DNA from: Spirosoma montaniterrae | GTDB lineage: Bacteria; Bacteroidota; Bacteroidia; Cytophagales; Spirosomataceae | Direction of reading: 5' to 3' | NCBI RefSeq assembly: GCF_001988955.1 | Contig: NZ_CP014263.1 | Coordinates: 434,001-498,000, forward strand | DNA length: 64,000 nucleotides | The notes under the pieces: generated by a model | What the model saw: the letters and a program-made list of their open reading frames with translations, nothing else | The model's database searches: none | Told to the model about the DNA's origin: nothing | Shown here: in pieces, positions 10,001-19,019 of the stretch | Numbering within the stretch: the first letter of the stretch is position 1 | How the letters are laid out: each line of letters starts with the position of its first letter | Position numbers and translations under genes: made by a program

Positions 10001-10284
10001 GGGTTGTCGAGCGCGTCTTTGGTTTTTTTATAAACGTGCCCAATGGATTCAAAAACAAACAGCCGCCCGGTTTCGTCGAGGGTCGAAAACATGGGAAAGT
10101 CGACCAGATCCGGTCCGGCAGCAACCTCAACGGTGTACCCATCGGGTACGGTGATTTCGGCTGTTTTCCCGGCAGTGGTTGTGGGGGCGTTGGTTCGTTG
10201 CGAGGTTGAGCCTACCAGTAAGAGCAGCAGACCCGCCAGGCAGGCAGTGCCAATGGCCGACGAAATGAAGCGTGAAGGGTGCAT
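7099..10284 (-). CDS. PVC-type heme-binding CxxCH protein (dehydrogenase-like beta-propeller, HEAT repeats, cytochrome c)
   Basis: A 1061-residue exported protein. A signal peptide or anchor (residues 1-30) is followed by a beta-propeller of the membrane-bound dehydrogenase type (about 45-400; VPDGYTVEVAAGPDLVDFP, TDTNGDGKYDKSTIYADN). A long alpha-helical HEAT-like region (about 430-880) comes next, then a cytochrome c domain with heme motif CSTCH (Cys930, Cys933, His934) and LGPDLT, the usual distal-methionine-type segment. Such proteins are common in Planctomycetes/Verrucomicrobia and Bacteroidota and are thought to oxidise sugars or alcohols and pass electrons to the respiratory chain; the substrate is not known. 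It is followed by the hydroxypyruvate-isomerase-like gene. Confidence 0.85.
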   Translation of the reverse strand: MHPSRFISSAIGTACLAGLLLLLVGSTSQRTNAPTTTAGKTAEITVPDGYTVEVAAGPDLVDFPMFSTLDETGRLFVFESIGHVYKKTKDALDNPQFRIKLLTDTNGDGKYDKSTIYADNVGFPQGGVFYKGSLYATSAPDLIKFTDTNNDGVADKREVLLTGWTLNVNANSLIGPFMGPDGWLHMTSAIMGFDVTTQEGQRLKGGTARIWRVRPDGSRLEWISAGGMNNPVELTFTEAAEPIGTETYFTDPQAGQRDALVYWTEGGVYPKPNNNITRDSLVRTGELMPVVSRYSRVAPSGIGRYRHTAFGADFKDNLFSAQFNTHRVLRHKLIREGASFRTEDEVFFSTKDEDFHPTDVLEDADGSLLVVETGGWFIQGCPLSQVSKAELPGSIYRVRRKDAPKTADPYGNQIVWTTLSPNKAASYLTDSRPTVCDRAIERLVDAGNAAVAPLIAVLRQSKRVDARTKAVFALYRIGTPPALAGVRAALSDADVQVRVAAARSVGLAKDAEAMPQLLAMVAKGDLASRRQAATALGQLADSKAVPALLAATGKTEDRFVRHALIYSLITLNQPKLLEAALTNRNVGPRNVGPPSPLVQEAALIALDQMRPSPLRANQITAFLNSPNKTLQRTALWVASHHPAWAGEMAAFLKTRFAGAALTPDEEQLFGDMLVAFSGNTTMQQFMADQLQTAPPARKLFILTTMARFPGEKLPALWVERIGQQLVVPNQPATQARALEVASLRSLTALTGQLRQVADDAQNPASLRMGAVATLLKTQPAFSDGHFTYLYGQLTAGADAPIRQQAATVLAQGKLTDAHLLKIAQEYLPKADAFSLPRIVPMFKGAHAAPIGVALANTLADSPSLDSFSEENLNAIFADYPPEIKPQTDRLMANLRRVQAGRLERLKAMENRIADGDMERGRTLFYGKAICSTCHQIRGEGGKLGPDLTSIQRDRSAHDLLEAIVYPNVSFVREYETYRIKTRTGEHTGIIQEQTPTVIVLGTAQTSSVRIARSDMLSMELQNTSMMPQGLDQLLTQQEMADLMAFLLGQDQDPETDQAILR

Positions 10285-10384
10285 GGGTTGATCCTGAATT
10301 GATTTGGGTAATATCGGCTATAATCTGGGTGGGTCTGGGTGGATTGGTATGGTGTGCAGATAGTCTAATTGCGTTATTTGCTAT

Positions 10385-11827
10385 ATGGCAGATCAATTGA
10401 TAAAGCTACTACTTTTAACGTCCGTTTGTGGGTTAACCGCCTGTAAACGTGCAGAACCTGTTACAACGCCCGCTCCGGCCATTTCCTCGACACTGGTGAA
10501 TGTAACGCTCGATGCCACCATGACCTACCAGACCATTGTCGGGTTTGGCGGGTTTGGTGCACAAAACGTTTACTGGTCAAACGGCCCTTTCACCAGCGAC
10601 CGATTCGTAAATGATATTGTGACCGATCTCGGCTGCACCATTATTCGCGATGAAGTGCCAACCTCGTTTGAGATTGACAACGACAATGCCGACCCCGCCG
10701 TAACCGACCTGACGAGGTTTAACCTCACCCGGCGCATTGCAGGGCATCACGTGCCGTTTGGCGACCGGGTGCCGCACCTGAAAGCCTTGCGGGAAGCTGG
10801 TGTTCAAACGTTCATCGCGTCGGTTTGGAGTCCGGCACCGTGGATGAAATGGAACAACCGCATCGACAACGGTACGCAACAAAACTCCGCCCCGGCTTAT
10901 AATCGTAATCCTACGTCAGCCAGTAATCAGCTAAAAATAGAAAACTACGAGGAATTTGCTGAGAGTTGCGTGGCCTATTGTCGCATCTTCAAGCGCGAAA
11001 TCGGCGTTGACCTCTACGGGCTGAGCGTTCAGAACGAACCACGTTTTTCGCAGTCGTATCAGTCGTGCGTCTACGACGGCGAAGCCCTGCGCGACGTATT
11101 GAAGGTGGTAGGTCGGCGGTTCAAAAAAGAAGGTCTCACTACCAAACTCTTCATGCCTGAAGACGTGGGCTGGCTCGACGGTGTGCGAAGCATGACCCTG
11201 CCCACCCTGAACGACCCCGAAGCCCGGCAATATGTGGGCATGGTGGCTACACACGGCTACGCCCTCGACGGGGTGCAACCGGCCTCGACCGATGCCAGCA
11301 CCTGGCGAACCATGTATGGCTGGGGCCAACCCTACAACCTGCCACTCTGGATGACCGAAACGTCGGGCTTCAAAAACAACCACGAAGGCGCAATGGCCCT
11401 GGCAAAAGCCATGTACACGGCGTTTCGGTTTGGTAATGTGTCGGCCTGGGTGTTCTGGTCGCTGAGCGAGGAAAATGCGTCTGATTACGCACTGCTGACT
11501 TCTAACGGTATCAAAAGCAAACGATATTGGGTCTCAAAACAGTTTTATCGTTACGTCCGGCCCGGTGCCGTGCGGGTCGAAGCCAATAGTGCCGATGCTG
11601 ATGTGTTGCCACTGGCCTTCGTGAAAGACGGCCTTCCAATCCTGGTAATCAGCAATGTCGGCACAACCAACAAAACCATTCGTGTAAAGGGCGACGGCGT
11701 TTCAACCCAATACAAGGTGTTTCTGACATCGGCTACCGACAACTGTAACGAACTCACTGCCGTAAAAGCGGGCGAATCTGTCACGATTCCGGCGCAGGGC
11801 GTGGTAACGCTGGTTGGCGCGAAGTAG
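10385..11827 (+). CDS. Glycoside hydrolase family 30 lipoprotein
   Basis: A 480-residue (beta/alpha)8 hydrolase. The N-terminus MADQLIKLLLLTSVCGLTAC ends in a lipobox, so it is probably a cell-envelope lipoprotein. GH30 hallmarks are visible: YQTIVGFGGFGAQN at the start, SPAPWMKWN, the acid/base Glu218 in SVQNEPRF and the nucleophile Glu325 in WMTETSG. The C-terminal 80 residues form the small beta domain usual in GH30. Family members include glucosylceramidases, beta-1,6-glucanases and glucuronoxylanases, and the sequence does not decide among these. It is divergent from the heme protein gene across 100 bp, which must hold both promoters. Confidence 0.88.
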   Translation: MADQLIKLLLLTSVCGLTACKRAEPVTTPAPAISSTLVNVTLDATMTYQTIVGFGGFGAQNVYWSNGPFTSDRFVNDIVTDLGCTIIRDEVPTSFEIDNDNADPAVTDLTRFNLTRRIAGHHVPFGDRVPHLKALREAGVQTFIASVWSPAPWMKWNNRIDNGTQQNSAPAYNRNPTSASNQLKIENYEEFAESCVAYCRIFKREIGVDLYGLSVQNEPRFSQSYQSCVYDGEALRDVLKVVGRRFKKEGLTTKLFMPEDVGWLDGVRSMTLPTLNDPEARQYVGMVATHGYALDGVQPASTDASTWRTMYGWGQPYNLPLWMTETSGFKNNHEGAMALAKAMYTAFRFGNVSAWVFWSLSEENASDYALLTSNGIKSKRYWVSKQFYRYVRPGAVRVEANSADADVLPLAFVKDGLPILVISNVGTTNKTIRVKGDGVSTQYKVFLTSATDNCNELTAVKAGESVTIPAQGVVTLVGAK

Positions 11828-11863
11828 GATGAAAAACAGTTCGCTGTCGAAAACCATTACGCA

Positions 11864-13204
11864 TCAGACGGTCGGTAGTTTCCAGGGGCTGCGGTAATGC
11901 GCCTTCGCGAGGTCGTTGGCGTTGCTGTCGGCGGTGATGGTCTGAGTGGTTTCGTCCCAGTTCAGTTTGCGGCCTGTGCGGTAAGCAATATTGCCTAATT
12001 GGGCGTTTACGGCTACATTGCGGCCCACTTCTGCCGGGGCGTTGGGTTGCTGTCGGCTTCGCACACATTCCACAAAATTGAGCGTATGCTTATCGAGGTC
12101 ACTGCCATAGCGCAGATGGCGCGGCATGGCCGGTGTCAGGTATTGGCCGCTGTCGGCTTCGGGCAGTAGTTCCCAGCCGTCTCGGTCAACCACCACCGTG
12201 CCGAAGTTGCCAATGAAAGCCACCCCATGTTCGCGGTCGAAGGGGCCCCGCCCGATGCCGATAGCCTGCTCCCATTGCAGGGTGAACTCAGGAAATTCAT
12301 AAATCGCCTGCATCGTGTCGGGGGTTTCGCCCGCGTGGTTGGGAAAGCCGAACCGCCCGCCCATGGCTACCACTGATGTAGGGGTCGTCACGTTCATGCC
12401 CCACAGAGCCATGTCGATCATGTGTGCTCCCCAGTCGGTCATCAACCCCCCGGCATAATCCCAGAAGTACCGGAAACTGCCATGAAAGCGGTTTTTGTTG
12501 AAGGGCCGTTCTGGTGCCGGGCCAAGCCACATGGCGTAATCGACCCCCGCCGGAACCGGTTCATCGGGCAGCACCGGAAACGTTTTGCCGTAGGGCATGT
12601 AGGCCCACGTTTTTACCGTCCGAACTGTCCCGATTTTCCCAGCCCGAACATAGTCGATGGCTGCTTTCCAGTGCCCTCCGCTCCGTTGCCACTGCCCCAC
12701 CTGCACAATGCGTTGATGTTTTTTGGCAGCCGCCACCATCAGATTACACTCTTCAATTGAATTAGCGAGTGGCTTTTCCACGTAAACGTCTTTCCCGGCC
12801 TGACAGGCCATCACCGTTGGTAAACAGTGCCAGTGGTCGGGGGTGCCAACAATAACGACATCGATGGCCTTGTTATCCAGCACCCTCCGAAAATCGTTGT
12901 ATAAGACCGGTTTGGGGCTACCCGCCACCGTGCCAGCCAGTTTGTCGAGGTCGGTAGCCCGCCGATTCATCACGTTCTGGTCCACGTCGCACAGGGCCGC
13001 GCACCGAACTCCTGGGTGCTTAAGCATCGATGTCAGGTCGGCCCAGCCCATGCTGTTGCACCCGATGAGGGCCACCGAAATTGTTTCGGCAGCCGAACGG
13101 ATTGGTGGTTGAGACGAATTGGCCAGCAGTTGGTCGGGCAGCAGTGCACCCGTAACGGCCATCTGAGCCGATTGGTGCAGAAATTGGCGACGAGTGTTTG
13201 TCAT
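11864..13204 (-). CDS. Tat-exported Gfo/Idh/MocA family oxidoreductase
   Basis: A 446-residue NAD(P)-type oxidoreductase with a twin-arginine N-terminus (MTNTRRQFLHQSAQMAVTGA). The Rossmann fold follows at about 40-170 (VALIGCNSMGWADL), with the conserved EKPLANSIEE segment (YVEKPL) and the PDHWH motif. The second half carries DWGAHMIDMALWGM and the family beta-sheet domain. Exported members keep a tightly bound cofactor and oxidise or isomerise glycosides, for example by C3 oxidation; this is family knowledge, not shown here. Its start overlaps the GH28 stop by 4 bp (ATGA), so translation is probably coupled and the two may act on the same pectin-like or other acidic glycan. Confidence 0.92.
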   Translation of the reverse strand: MTNTRRQFLHQSAQMAVTGALLPDQLLANSSQPPIRSAAETISVALIGCNSMGWADLTSMLKHPGVRCAALCDVDQNVMNRRATDLDKLAGTVAGSPKPVLYNDFRRVLDNKAIDVVIVGTPDHWHCLPTVMACQAGKDVYVEKPLANSIEECNLMVAAAKKHQRIVQVGQWQRSGGHWKAAIDYVRAGKIGTVRTVKTWAYMPYGKTFPVLPDEPVPAGVDYAMWLGPAPERPFNKNRFHGSFRYFWDYAGGLMTDWGAHMIDMALWGMNVTTPTSVVAMGGRFGFPNHAGETPDTMQAIYEFPEFTLQWEQAIGIGRGPFDREHGVAFIGNFGTVVVDRDGWELLPEADSGQYLTPAMPRHLRYGSDLDKHTLNFVECVRSRQQPNAPAEVGRNVAVNAQLGNIAYRTGRKLNWDETTQTITADSNANDLAKAHYRSPWKLPTV

Positions 13205-14772
13205 GGGAAAGGGGTGTAAGCAATCGTGTTTTTCGGGAGTGTTTTGTCTGACAATAGTGGCGTGCGGGCGTTTTTGAGGTAGTTGGTGTGAATCATAAGA
13301 TTTCGGGTATTAGCTCCACCGATACGCAAAAACTGGTTTGTGCCCGGCTGAGCCACACACTCATTGATGATCCCATTGCGGCAATCGGTAAGCAACAGAG
13401 CGGGCCAATCAGATGTTTTGTGTGCCTGCCGCGCCGAAATGTCGCGCAGTCGGAAGTTGCTTACATTGGTCAGTACCAGCCCACTCTGCCAGCCGGGTTC
13501 GGGCTTTTCGTCGTTCCAGCGCACGGCGATGTTGTCGAGCGTCAGACCATCAACGCCCTCGAAGCGCATAGCGTGAGCAGTGCGTTTGTCGGGCGTGGCT
13601 TCAGGTTCCATAAACACCTGAACGTTGGCGATGCGGATGTTTTCCAGGGGTTTTCCCACGGTTGTGATGATCCGGCTCGTTCCCTGGGCGTGAGCAATCA
13701 CGTTATCGATGGTGATGTTTTTGATGGCCCCTACTGCCGAGGTTGGGTTGCGTTTTTTGAGTACGAAATAAAACACCTCTGCATCGCCCCACCAGTTCCA
13801 GTGTCGTCGGTGCAGGTCAATGGTCAGGTTCGAGAACTTGATGTCGCTCACCGTTGCTCCATCCTGCACGTTGATACCCATGCCTTTGTTAGCATCGCGG
13901 ATAACGCAATTGCTGAAAATGACGTGCCGGATGGGCGATAGCGTTTCCGTGCCAATCATCAGGGCGGTCGATGAACTGGTCAGGATACAGTTATCGACCA
14001 CAATGTTTTCGGTTGGGTACGATTTGCCGCTGGGTTTAAAATCCCATGAGCCTGATTTGAGACAAATGGCATCGTCGCCGGTCGAGATGATGCACCCCGA
14101 AATATGAGCGTTGCTGGTTCCGTCGAGGTCGATACCATCGGAGTTTACGCCCATCTTCAGGTCAGAGGTAATGGTTACGCCCCGAATCTTCACCTGCTGG
14201 CACCCCCAGATGCGCATACACCAGAGGGAGGTGTTTTCAAACGTCACATCGTCGATTGTGATGCCGGTACATTCTTTAAACAGCACCCCAAACGCGCTGT
14301 TGCCTACCCGGTAGCTGCGTTTCATTTCTACGCCCGCTTTTTTGGCAATTTCTACCTCTTTGGCAATTTCTACGTCGCCGTAGTTGTAATCGGTCCACTG
14401 GTATTTTGCCTGCCCGTCAATTTTTCCCCGGCCTGTAATGGCGATGTTTGTGGCGTTTTCGGCATAGATAAAACCGTCAGCTTTGAAGGCCGGATTGGGC
14501 AAATCGGCGTACAAAATGGCCCCGGCATCCACCTGAAGCGTGATATTGTCGTGTAGCACAATGCCAAGGCAGGTATAGTGGCCGGGCGGCACCTGCACCA
14601 CGCCCCCGTTTGTTGTTCGGGCGGCTGCAATAGCGTTGGCAATGGCCCCGGTTGCATCATCGCCTTTTTGGCCGGTAGCTCCATACTCGCGAATATTATA
14701 AATCGGGGGTGAGCCAATTGCAACTGTACTGAGGAATAGCAGAAAAAATGAGAATAAATACTTGATTATCAT
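13201..14772 (-). CDS. Glycoside hydrolase family 28 (polygalacturonase-like)
   Basis: A 523-residue right-handed parallel beta-helix enzyme with a cleaved signal peptide (residues 1-20, ending VAIGS). It begins with the pectate-lyase-like motif YNIREYGATGQKGDDATGAI. The GH28 catalytic region is visible as NSDGIDLDG followed by STGDDAICLKSG, giving the catalytic aspartates, and then ALMIGTETLSP. It should hydrolyse galacturonide or related alpha-linkages. It lies 23 bp after the ankyrin gene and overlaps the Gfo/Idh gene, forming a three-gene minus-strand operon. Confidence 0.92.
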   Translation of the reverse strand: MIIKYLFSFFLLFLSTVAIGSPPIYNIREYGATGQKGDDATGAIANAIAAARTTNGGVVQVPPGHYTCLGIVLHDNITLQVDAGAILYADLPNPAFKADGFIYAENATNIAITGRGKIDGQAKYQWTDYNYGDVEIAKEVEIAKKAGVEMKRSYRVGNSAFGVLFKECTGITIDDVTFENTSLWCMRIWGCQQVKIRGVTITSDLKMGVNSDGIDLDGTSNAHISGCIISTGDDAICLKSGSWDFKPSGKSYPTENIVVDNCILTSSSTALMIGTETLSPIRHVIFSNCVIRDANKGMGINVQDGATVSDIKFSNLTIDLHRRHWNWWGDAEVFYFVLKKRNPTSAVGAIKNITIDNVIAHAQGTSRIITTVGKPLENIRIANVQVFMEPEATPDKRTAHAMRFEGVDGLTLDNIAVRWNDEKPEPGWQSGLVLTNVSNFRLRDISARQAHKTSDWPALLLTDCRNGIINECVAQPGTNQFLRIGGANTRNLMIHTNYLKNARTPLLSDKTLPKNTIAYTPFP

Positions 14773-14795
14773 AGAATCGGGTAGGTTTCAGTTGG

Positions 14796-15119
14796 TCATT
14801 TCTTCGCTTTCTCCGCTTCAAGCAATAGCGTCACAATGGTCCGATGGCCGTTGTCGCGGGCGCGGTCGATGGCGCGGAACCCGTCGCTGTCCTGATAAAA
14901 AACGTCGGCTCCCTGCGTCAGTAAAGCCTTTACTGCCAATTCGTTACCCGTCCAGGCTGCCTGCACCAATTCTTTTCCCAGTTTCCCGTTTCCGGTTGTG
15001 CCCGATTGGTTTGGCCGGATCGAAGCCGCCACCTGACCCGTCCGCAGAACGGTGCGTGTGCTGGTCAACTGACGTTCCTGAGCGAGTTGGGCTTGTCGAA
15101 CGGAGTCGGGAGTTGCCAC
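14796..15119 (-). CDS. Short ankyrin-repeat protein (GTG start or truncated N-terminus)
   Basis: A 107-residue ORF whose second half is about one and a half ankyrin repeats (GKELVQAAWTGNELAVKALL, then DSDGFRAIDRARDNGHRTIV). No ATG is available: the frame opens after a TGA at 15132-15134 and the first usable start is GTG at 15119. Related proteins usually carry a signal peptide, which is missing, so the 5' end may have been lost or shifted. Another frame just upstream has an ATG at about 15142 but ends after some 25 codons. It lies 23 bp before the GH28 gene, in the same direction. Confidence 0.55.
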   Translation of the reverse strand: MATPDSVRQAQLAQERQLTSTRTVLRTGQVAASIRPNQSGTTGNGKLGKELVQAAWTGNELAVKALLTQGADVFYQDSDGFRAIDRARDNGHRTIVTLLLEAEKAKK

Positions 15120-15242
15120 AAATCCGCTAAATCATGGTACATGACCCAACATGCACAGGGGCGAAAACTGACTATCAGGGAAAAACGATTCCGTCTGTGC
15201 AGATTATACAAACAACTCGCAGACTAAAAGGGAGATTTGTTA

Positions 15243-15569
15243 CTAAATGAACACCACGTCGTCAATGACATCGGTTCCCATGTCTTTGTTGATGACCTGA
15301 ATGAGCTTTTGCTTGGCATTCACGAGTTCGCTGCGGAGGGGGGCGGAGGTCAGTTCGATGTGCAGCTTACGGTCGCGGACGTAGATGCGGTTGGTGCGTG
15401 AGGCAATAGCCTGCCCCATCATGCGGCCCCAGAACGCTTCGAGGTAGGTTTCGTTAAAGCGCGATTGAAGCTGATAATGTTTCAGCAACTGCCCGATGGC
15501 GTCTTTTACGGTGGTGGTGCCAGCTACGCGGGTGGCGTTTTCGCGATTGTATTTGTAGGGCTGATGCAT
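15243..15569 (-). CDS. DUF721 family protein (DciA-like)
   Basis: A 108-residue basic protein. Typical DUF721 features are present: an N-terminal helix (VKDAIGQLLKHYQLQSRFNE), the AFWGRMMGQAIASRT segment in place of the usual W-x-x-v-v-G, then KLHIELTSAPLRSELVNAKQ and a short C-terminal strand (VIDDVVFI). DciA, a DUF721 protein, helps load the replicative helicase in many bacteria lacking DnaC; whether this protein does so is inferred from the family only. It is divergent from the SAM riboswitch/metY unit. Confidence 0.88.
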   Translation of the reverse strand: MHQPYKYNRENATRVAGTTTVKDAIGQLLKHYQLQSRFNETYLEAFWGRMMGQAIASRTNRIYVRDRKLHIELTSAPLRSELVNAKQKLIQVINKDMGTDVIDDVVFI

Positions 15570-15767
15570 ACGGGGCGGTGTGTCTTTCCTACAAAAGTAA
15601 ACAGCCCCCGGTTTTACTACCTATGCCGCTGACCAATTTTTTAGAAAAATAAGGGAACGGGCAGAAATCGCGGCAAACGTTTGGAAACAGGCGCGTTGGC
15701 TTGTATACTTGCGGCATCAAGTCAATTCTACGCGTTGCTTACCGTCGTCAACGCGCGTTGATTTATA

Positions 15768-15875
15768 CAGAAGCGGGGAGAGATCAGGCTCTTCGAACCG
15801 CTGGCAACCTACCACTTGGCAAGGTGCTAACTCCTGCCTAAAATGACCCAAACGTGGTCATTAGGAACTATAAAT
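15768..15875 (+). ncRNA. SAM riboswitch (SAM-I clan) upstream of metY-metX
   Basis: The leader contains the conserved core of an S-box type riboswitch: the stretch AGAGATCAGGCTCTTCGAACC, CGCTGGCAACCTACC, AAGGTGCTAACTCCTGCC, and then a hairpin AATGACC-CAAACGT-GGTCATT ahead of AGGAAC. Gene context agrees, since the next genes are O-acetylhomoserine sulfhydrylase and homoserine O-acetyltransferase, both in methionine synthesis. Binding of S-adenosylmethionine should lower expression. The exact boundaries (P1 helix) are estimated by eye. No U-rich intrinsic terminator follows immediately, so control could be by translation or by structures further downstream. Confidence 0.82.
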
Positions 15876-15886
15876 CGAATACGAAC

Positions 15887-15928
15887 ATGCTCTGTATCAG
15901 ATGCTGTATGCCCTACGGGGCCAGCTAA
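15887..15928 (+). CDS. Possible 13-residue Cys-rich leader peptide
   Basis: Between the SAM riboswitch and metY there is an ATG-started ORF encoding MLCIRCCMPYGAS and a stop. Three of 13 residues are cysteine and two are methionine. Cys-containing leader peptides control sulfur genes in some bacteria by ribosome stalling, so this could be a second sulfur sensor in the same leader. No ribosome-binding site is evident and ORFs this short arise by chance, so this is a tentative call. Confidence 0.35.
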   Translation: MLCIRCCMPYGAS

Positions 15929-15979
15929 AGCACATCCGCCACCCGCACACACCAGATCGGGAGTGATTTGGCGTGCCAT

Positions 15980-17411
<1,432 letters not shown>

Positions 17412-17421
17412 TTGTTTCAGG

Positions 17422-17477
17422 TACTGTGTTCTATGTACTACGGGCACTCAGTCCACTGTAGCACATAGAACACAGTA
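17422..17477 (+). terminator. Intercistronic hairpin between metY and metX
   Basis: The arms TACTGTGTTCTATGT (17422-17436) and ACATAGAACACAGTA (17463-17477) are perfectly complementary over 15 bp with a 26-nt loop region that has some internal pairing. There is no T-run, so it is more likely an mRNA-stability or partial attenuation element than a full terminator; metX begins 16 bp later in the same direction. Confidence 0.5.
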
Positions 17478-17492
17478 TTAGGTACGTAGGAT

Positions 17493-18542
17493 ATGACCTT
17501 TTTCGATTACAAATATTCGTTTCCACTCGAATCGGGGCAAATCCTGCCCGGTTTCCGGTTGGCCTATACCACACGTGGCACATTAGACAATACAGCCTCG
17601 AACGTGGTGTGGGTATGCCACGCCCTGACCGGCAACGCCGACGCGGGCGACTGGTGGGGCGGTATGGTTGGGCCGGGCAAATACTTCGACCCTGCCCGCG
17701 ACTTCATCGTCTGTGCCAACGTGCTGGGATCATGTTACGGCTCAACGGGGCCGCTGTCGGATAATCCTGAAACGGGGCAACCGTACTACTACGATTTTCC
17801 GACCCTCACGATTCGCGACATCGTGGCGGCTCTCGATTTGCTGCGTCAGGAGTTAGGTATCGAAAAAATCCGTACCTGTATTGGCGGGTCGGTAGGGGGC
17901 GAGCAGGCGTTGGAATGGGCTGTTATGCAGCCTGATGTTATTGATAATGTGGTGGTTATTGCCACCAGTGCGGTGGCATCGCCATGGTGTATTGCGTTCA
18001 ACGAAGCCCAGCGGATGGCTATCGAAGCTGATCCTACGTGGGGCGAACGCCGTGCCGATGCGGGCATGGCCGGTATGAAGGCCGCCCGCGCTATGGCCAT
18101 GATTTCGTATCGCAACTATGATACCTATGGCTTCACGCAGGCCCTCGACAACAACGAACAACTCGACGGTTACAAGGCCGCGTCGTACCAACGCTATCAG
18201 GGCGAAAAAATCGCCGAACGCTACAATGCCTTCACCTACTGGACGCTCTCGAAAGTGATGGACTCACACAACGTGGGGCGCAATCGGGGCAGCATCCTGA
18301 ACGCGCTGGGGCAAATTAAAGCCCGTACACTGGTGGTCGGCATTAGTTCCGACTTGCTGTTCCCACCTGGGGAGCAACAATTTTTAGCCCGTCACATTCC
18401 CAACGCCACCTATCAGGAAATAGACTCGCTCTACGGACACGATGGATTTTTGATCGAGTTTCGGCCTTTAACCAATATCATCCGAAGATGGATGGAGTCG
18501 GCGGCTGCGGAGTCGCTTGTGCCAGTGTCTGCGCGTTTATGA
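17493..18542 (+). CDS. metX: Homoserine O-acetyltransferase
   Basis: A 349-residue alpha/beta-hydrolase-fold enzyme that activates homoserine for methionine synthesis. Visible motifs: VWVCHALTGNADAGDWW, the nucleophile elbow CIGGSVGGEQALEW (Ser133), IVIATSAVASPWCIAFNEAQR-like segment after it, the late aspartate in VVGISSDLLFPP and the catalytic histidine in SLYGHDGFLIE. The order metY-metX downstream of a SAM riboswitch is fully consistent. Its last 65 bp overlap the antisense broken lipoprotein gene. Confidence 0.95.
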   Translation: MTFFDYKYSFPLESGQILPGFRLAYTTRGTLDNTASNVVWVCHALTGNADAGDWWGGMVGPGKYFDPARDFIVCANVLGSCYGSTGPLSDNPETGQPYYYDFPTLTIRDIVAALDLLRQELGIEKIRTCIGGSVGGEQALEWAVMQPDVIDNVVVIATSAVASPWCIAFNEAQRMAIEADPTWGERRADAGMAGMKAARAMAMISYRNYDTYGFTQALDNNEQLDGYKAASYQRYQGEKIAERYNAFTYWTLSKVMDSHNVGRNRGSILNALGQIKARTLVVGISSDLLFPPGEQQFLARHIPNATYQEIDSLYGHDGFLIEFRPLTNIIRRWMESAAAESLVPVSARL

Positions 18543-18930
18543 ATTGAGAATTACTTCGAGCAATCCACTTTTTCAGCACCATTGTGCCGGGAAATTTTAA
18601 CCCGGATTTATTGCTGAATACCATTTTGCCGTTTTGCTCACTCACGTTGCCATACCCCTCGCTGAGTTCATTGTTTTTTACCAGAAATGCCACCTGCCGA
18701 ACGGATTTCTGCCCCTCCGACAGAAAGGTGTAATCCGCCATCAGCGTGTCGCCCATCATCCGCCCGCTCAGGGTGCCGGTATTGGCGTCTTTACCCGACA
18801 GCCGGCGCAGGGGCCGTAGCGACAGCGGCTGTTGTTTCGCCTGTGGCTGAGGTGGTCGATCTGCTCTCGTCCGACTTTTTCTGATCCTGGCAGGCCATTG
18901 ATAGTGCTATTACAACGAGCAGACTAATTT
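18478..18930 (-). pseudogene. Broken lipoprotein gene (frameshift), antisense to the metX end
   Basis: Two minus-strand frames together make one lipoprotein. The upstream part reads LLVVIALSMACQDQKKSDES (lipobox LSMAC) and continues through a Thr/Ala-rich linker to PAPAVG, where a TAA follows at 18791-18793. In the next frame the protein continues KDANTGTLSGRMMGDTLMAD and on to the 18478 stop. Removing one G from the GGG at the junction restores the frame. There is also an in-frame TAA 13 codons before the lipobox Cys and no ATG ahead of it, and the C-terminus runs 65 bp into metX as low-complexity residues, suggesting that the native stop was lost. Function is unknown. Confidence 0.6.
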
Positions 18931-18973
18931 AAGGAGGGAGTTCGTAGTAAAGTAAGTTTGGTTAGAGTAGTTT

Positions 18974-18987
18974 CGGGTACGTACCCG
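18974..18987. promoter_or_regulatory. Palindromic operator CGGGTACGTACCCG, copy 1
   Basis: A perfect 14-bp palindrome with a central CG, located 32 bp upstream of the ATG at 19020 of the first Gfo/Idh gene. Identical sites occur at 20061, 26133 and 26269. LacI-family operators typically have a central CG and this shape, and a LacI-family gene is encoded in the locus. Confidence 0.8.
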
Positions 18988-19019
18988 CTTTTGTGGAAAG
19001 CAAGAAAAACAATATTTTT

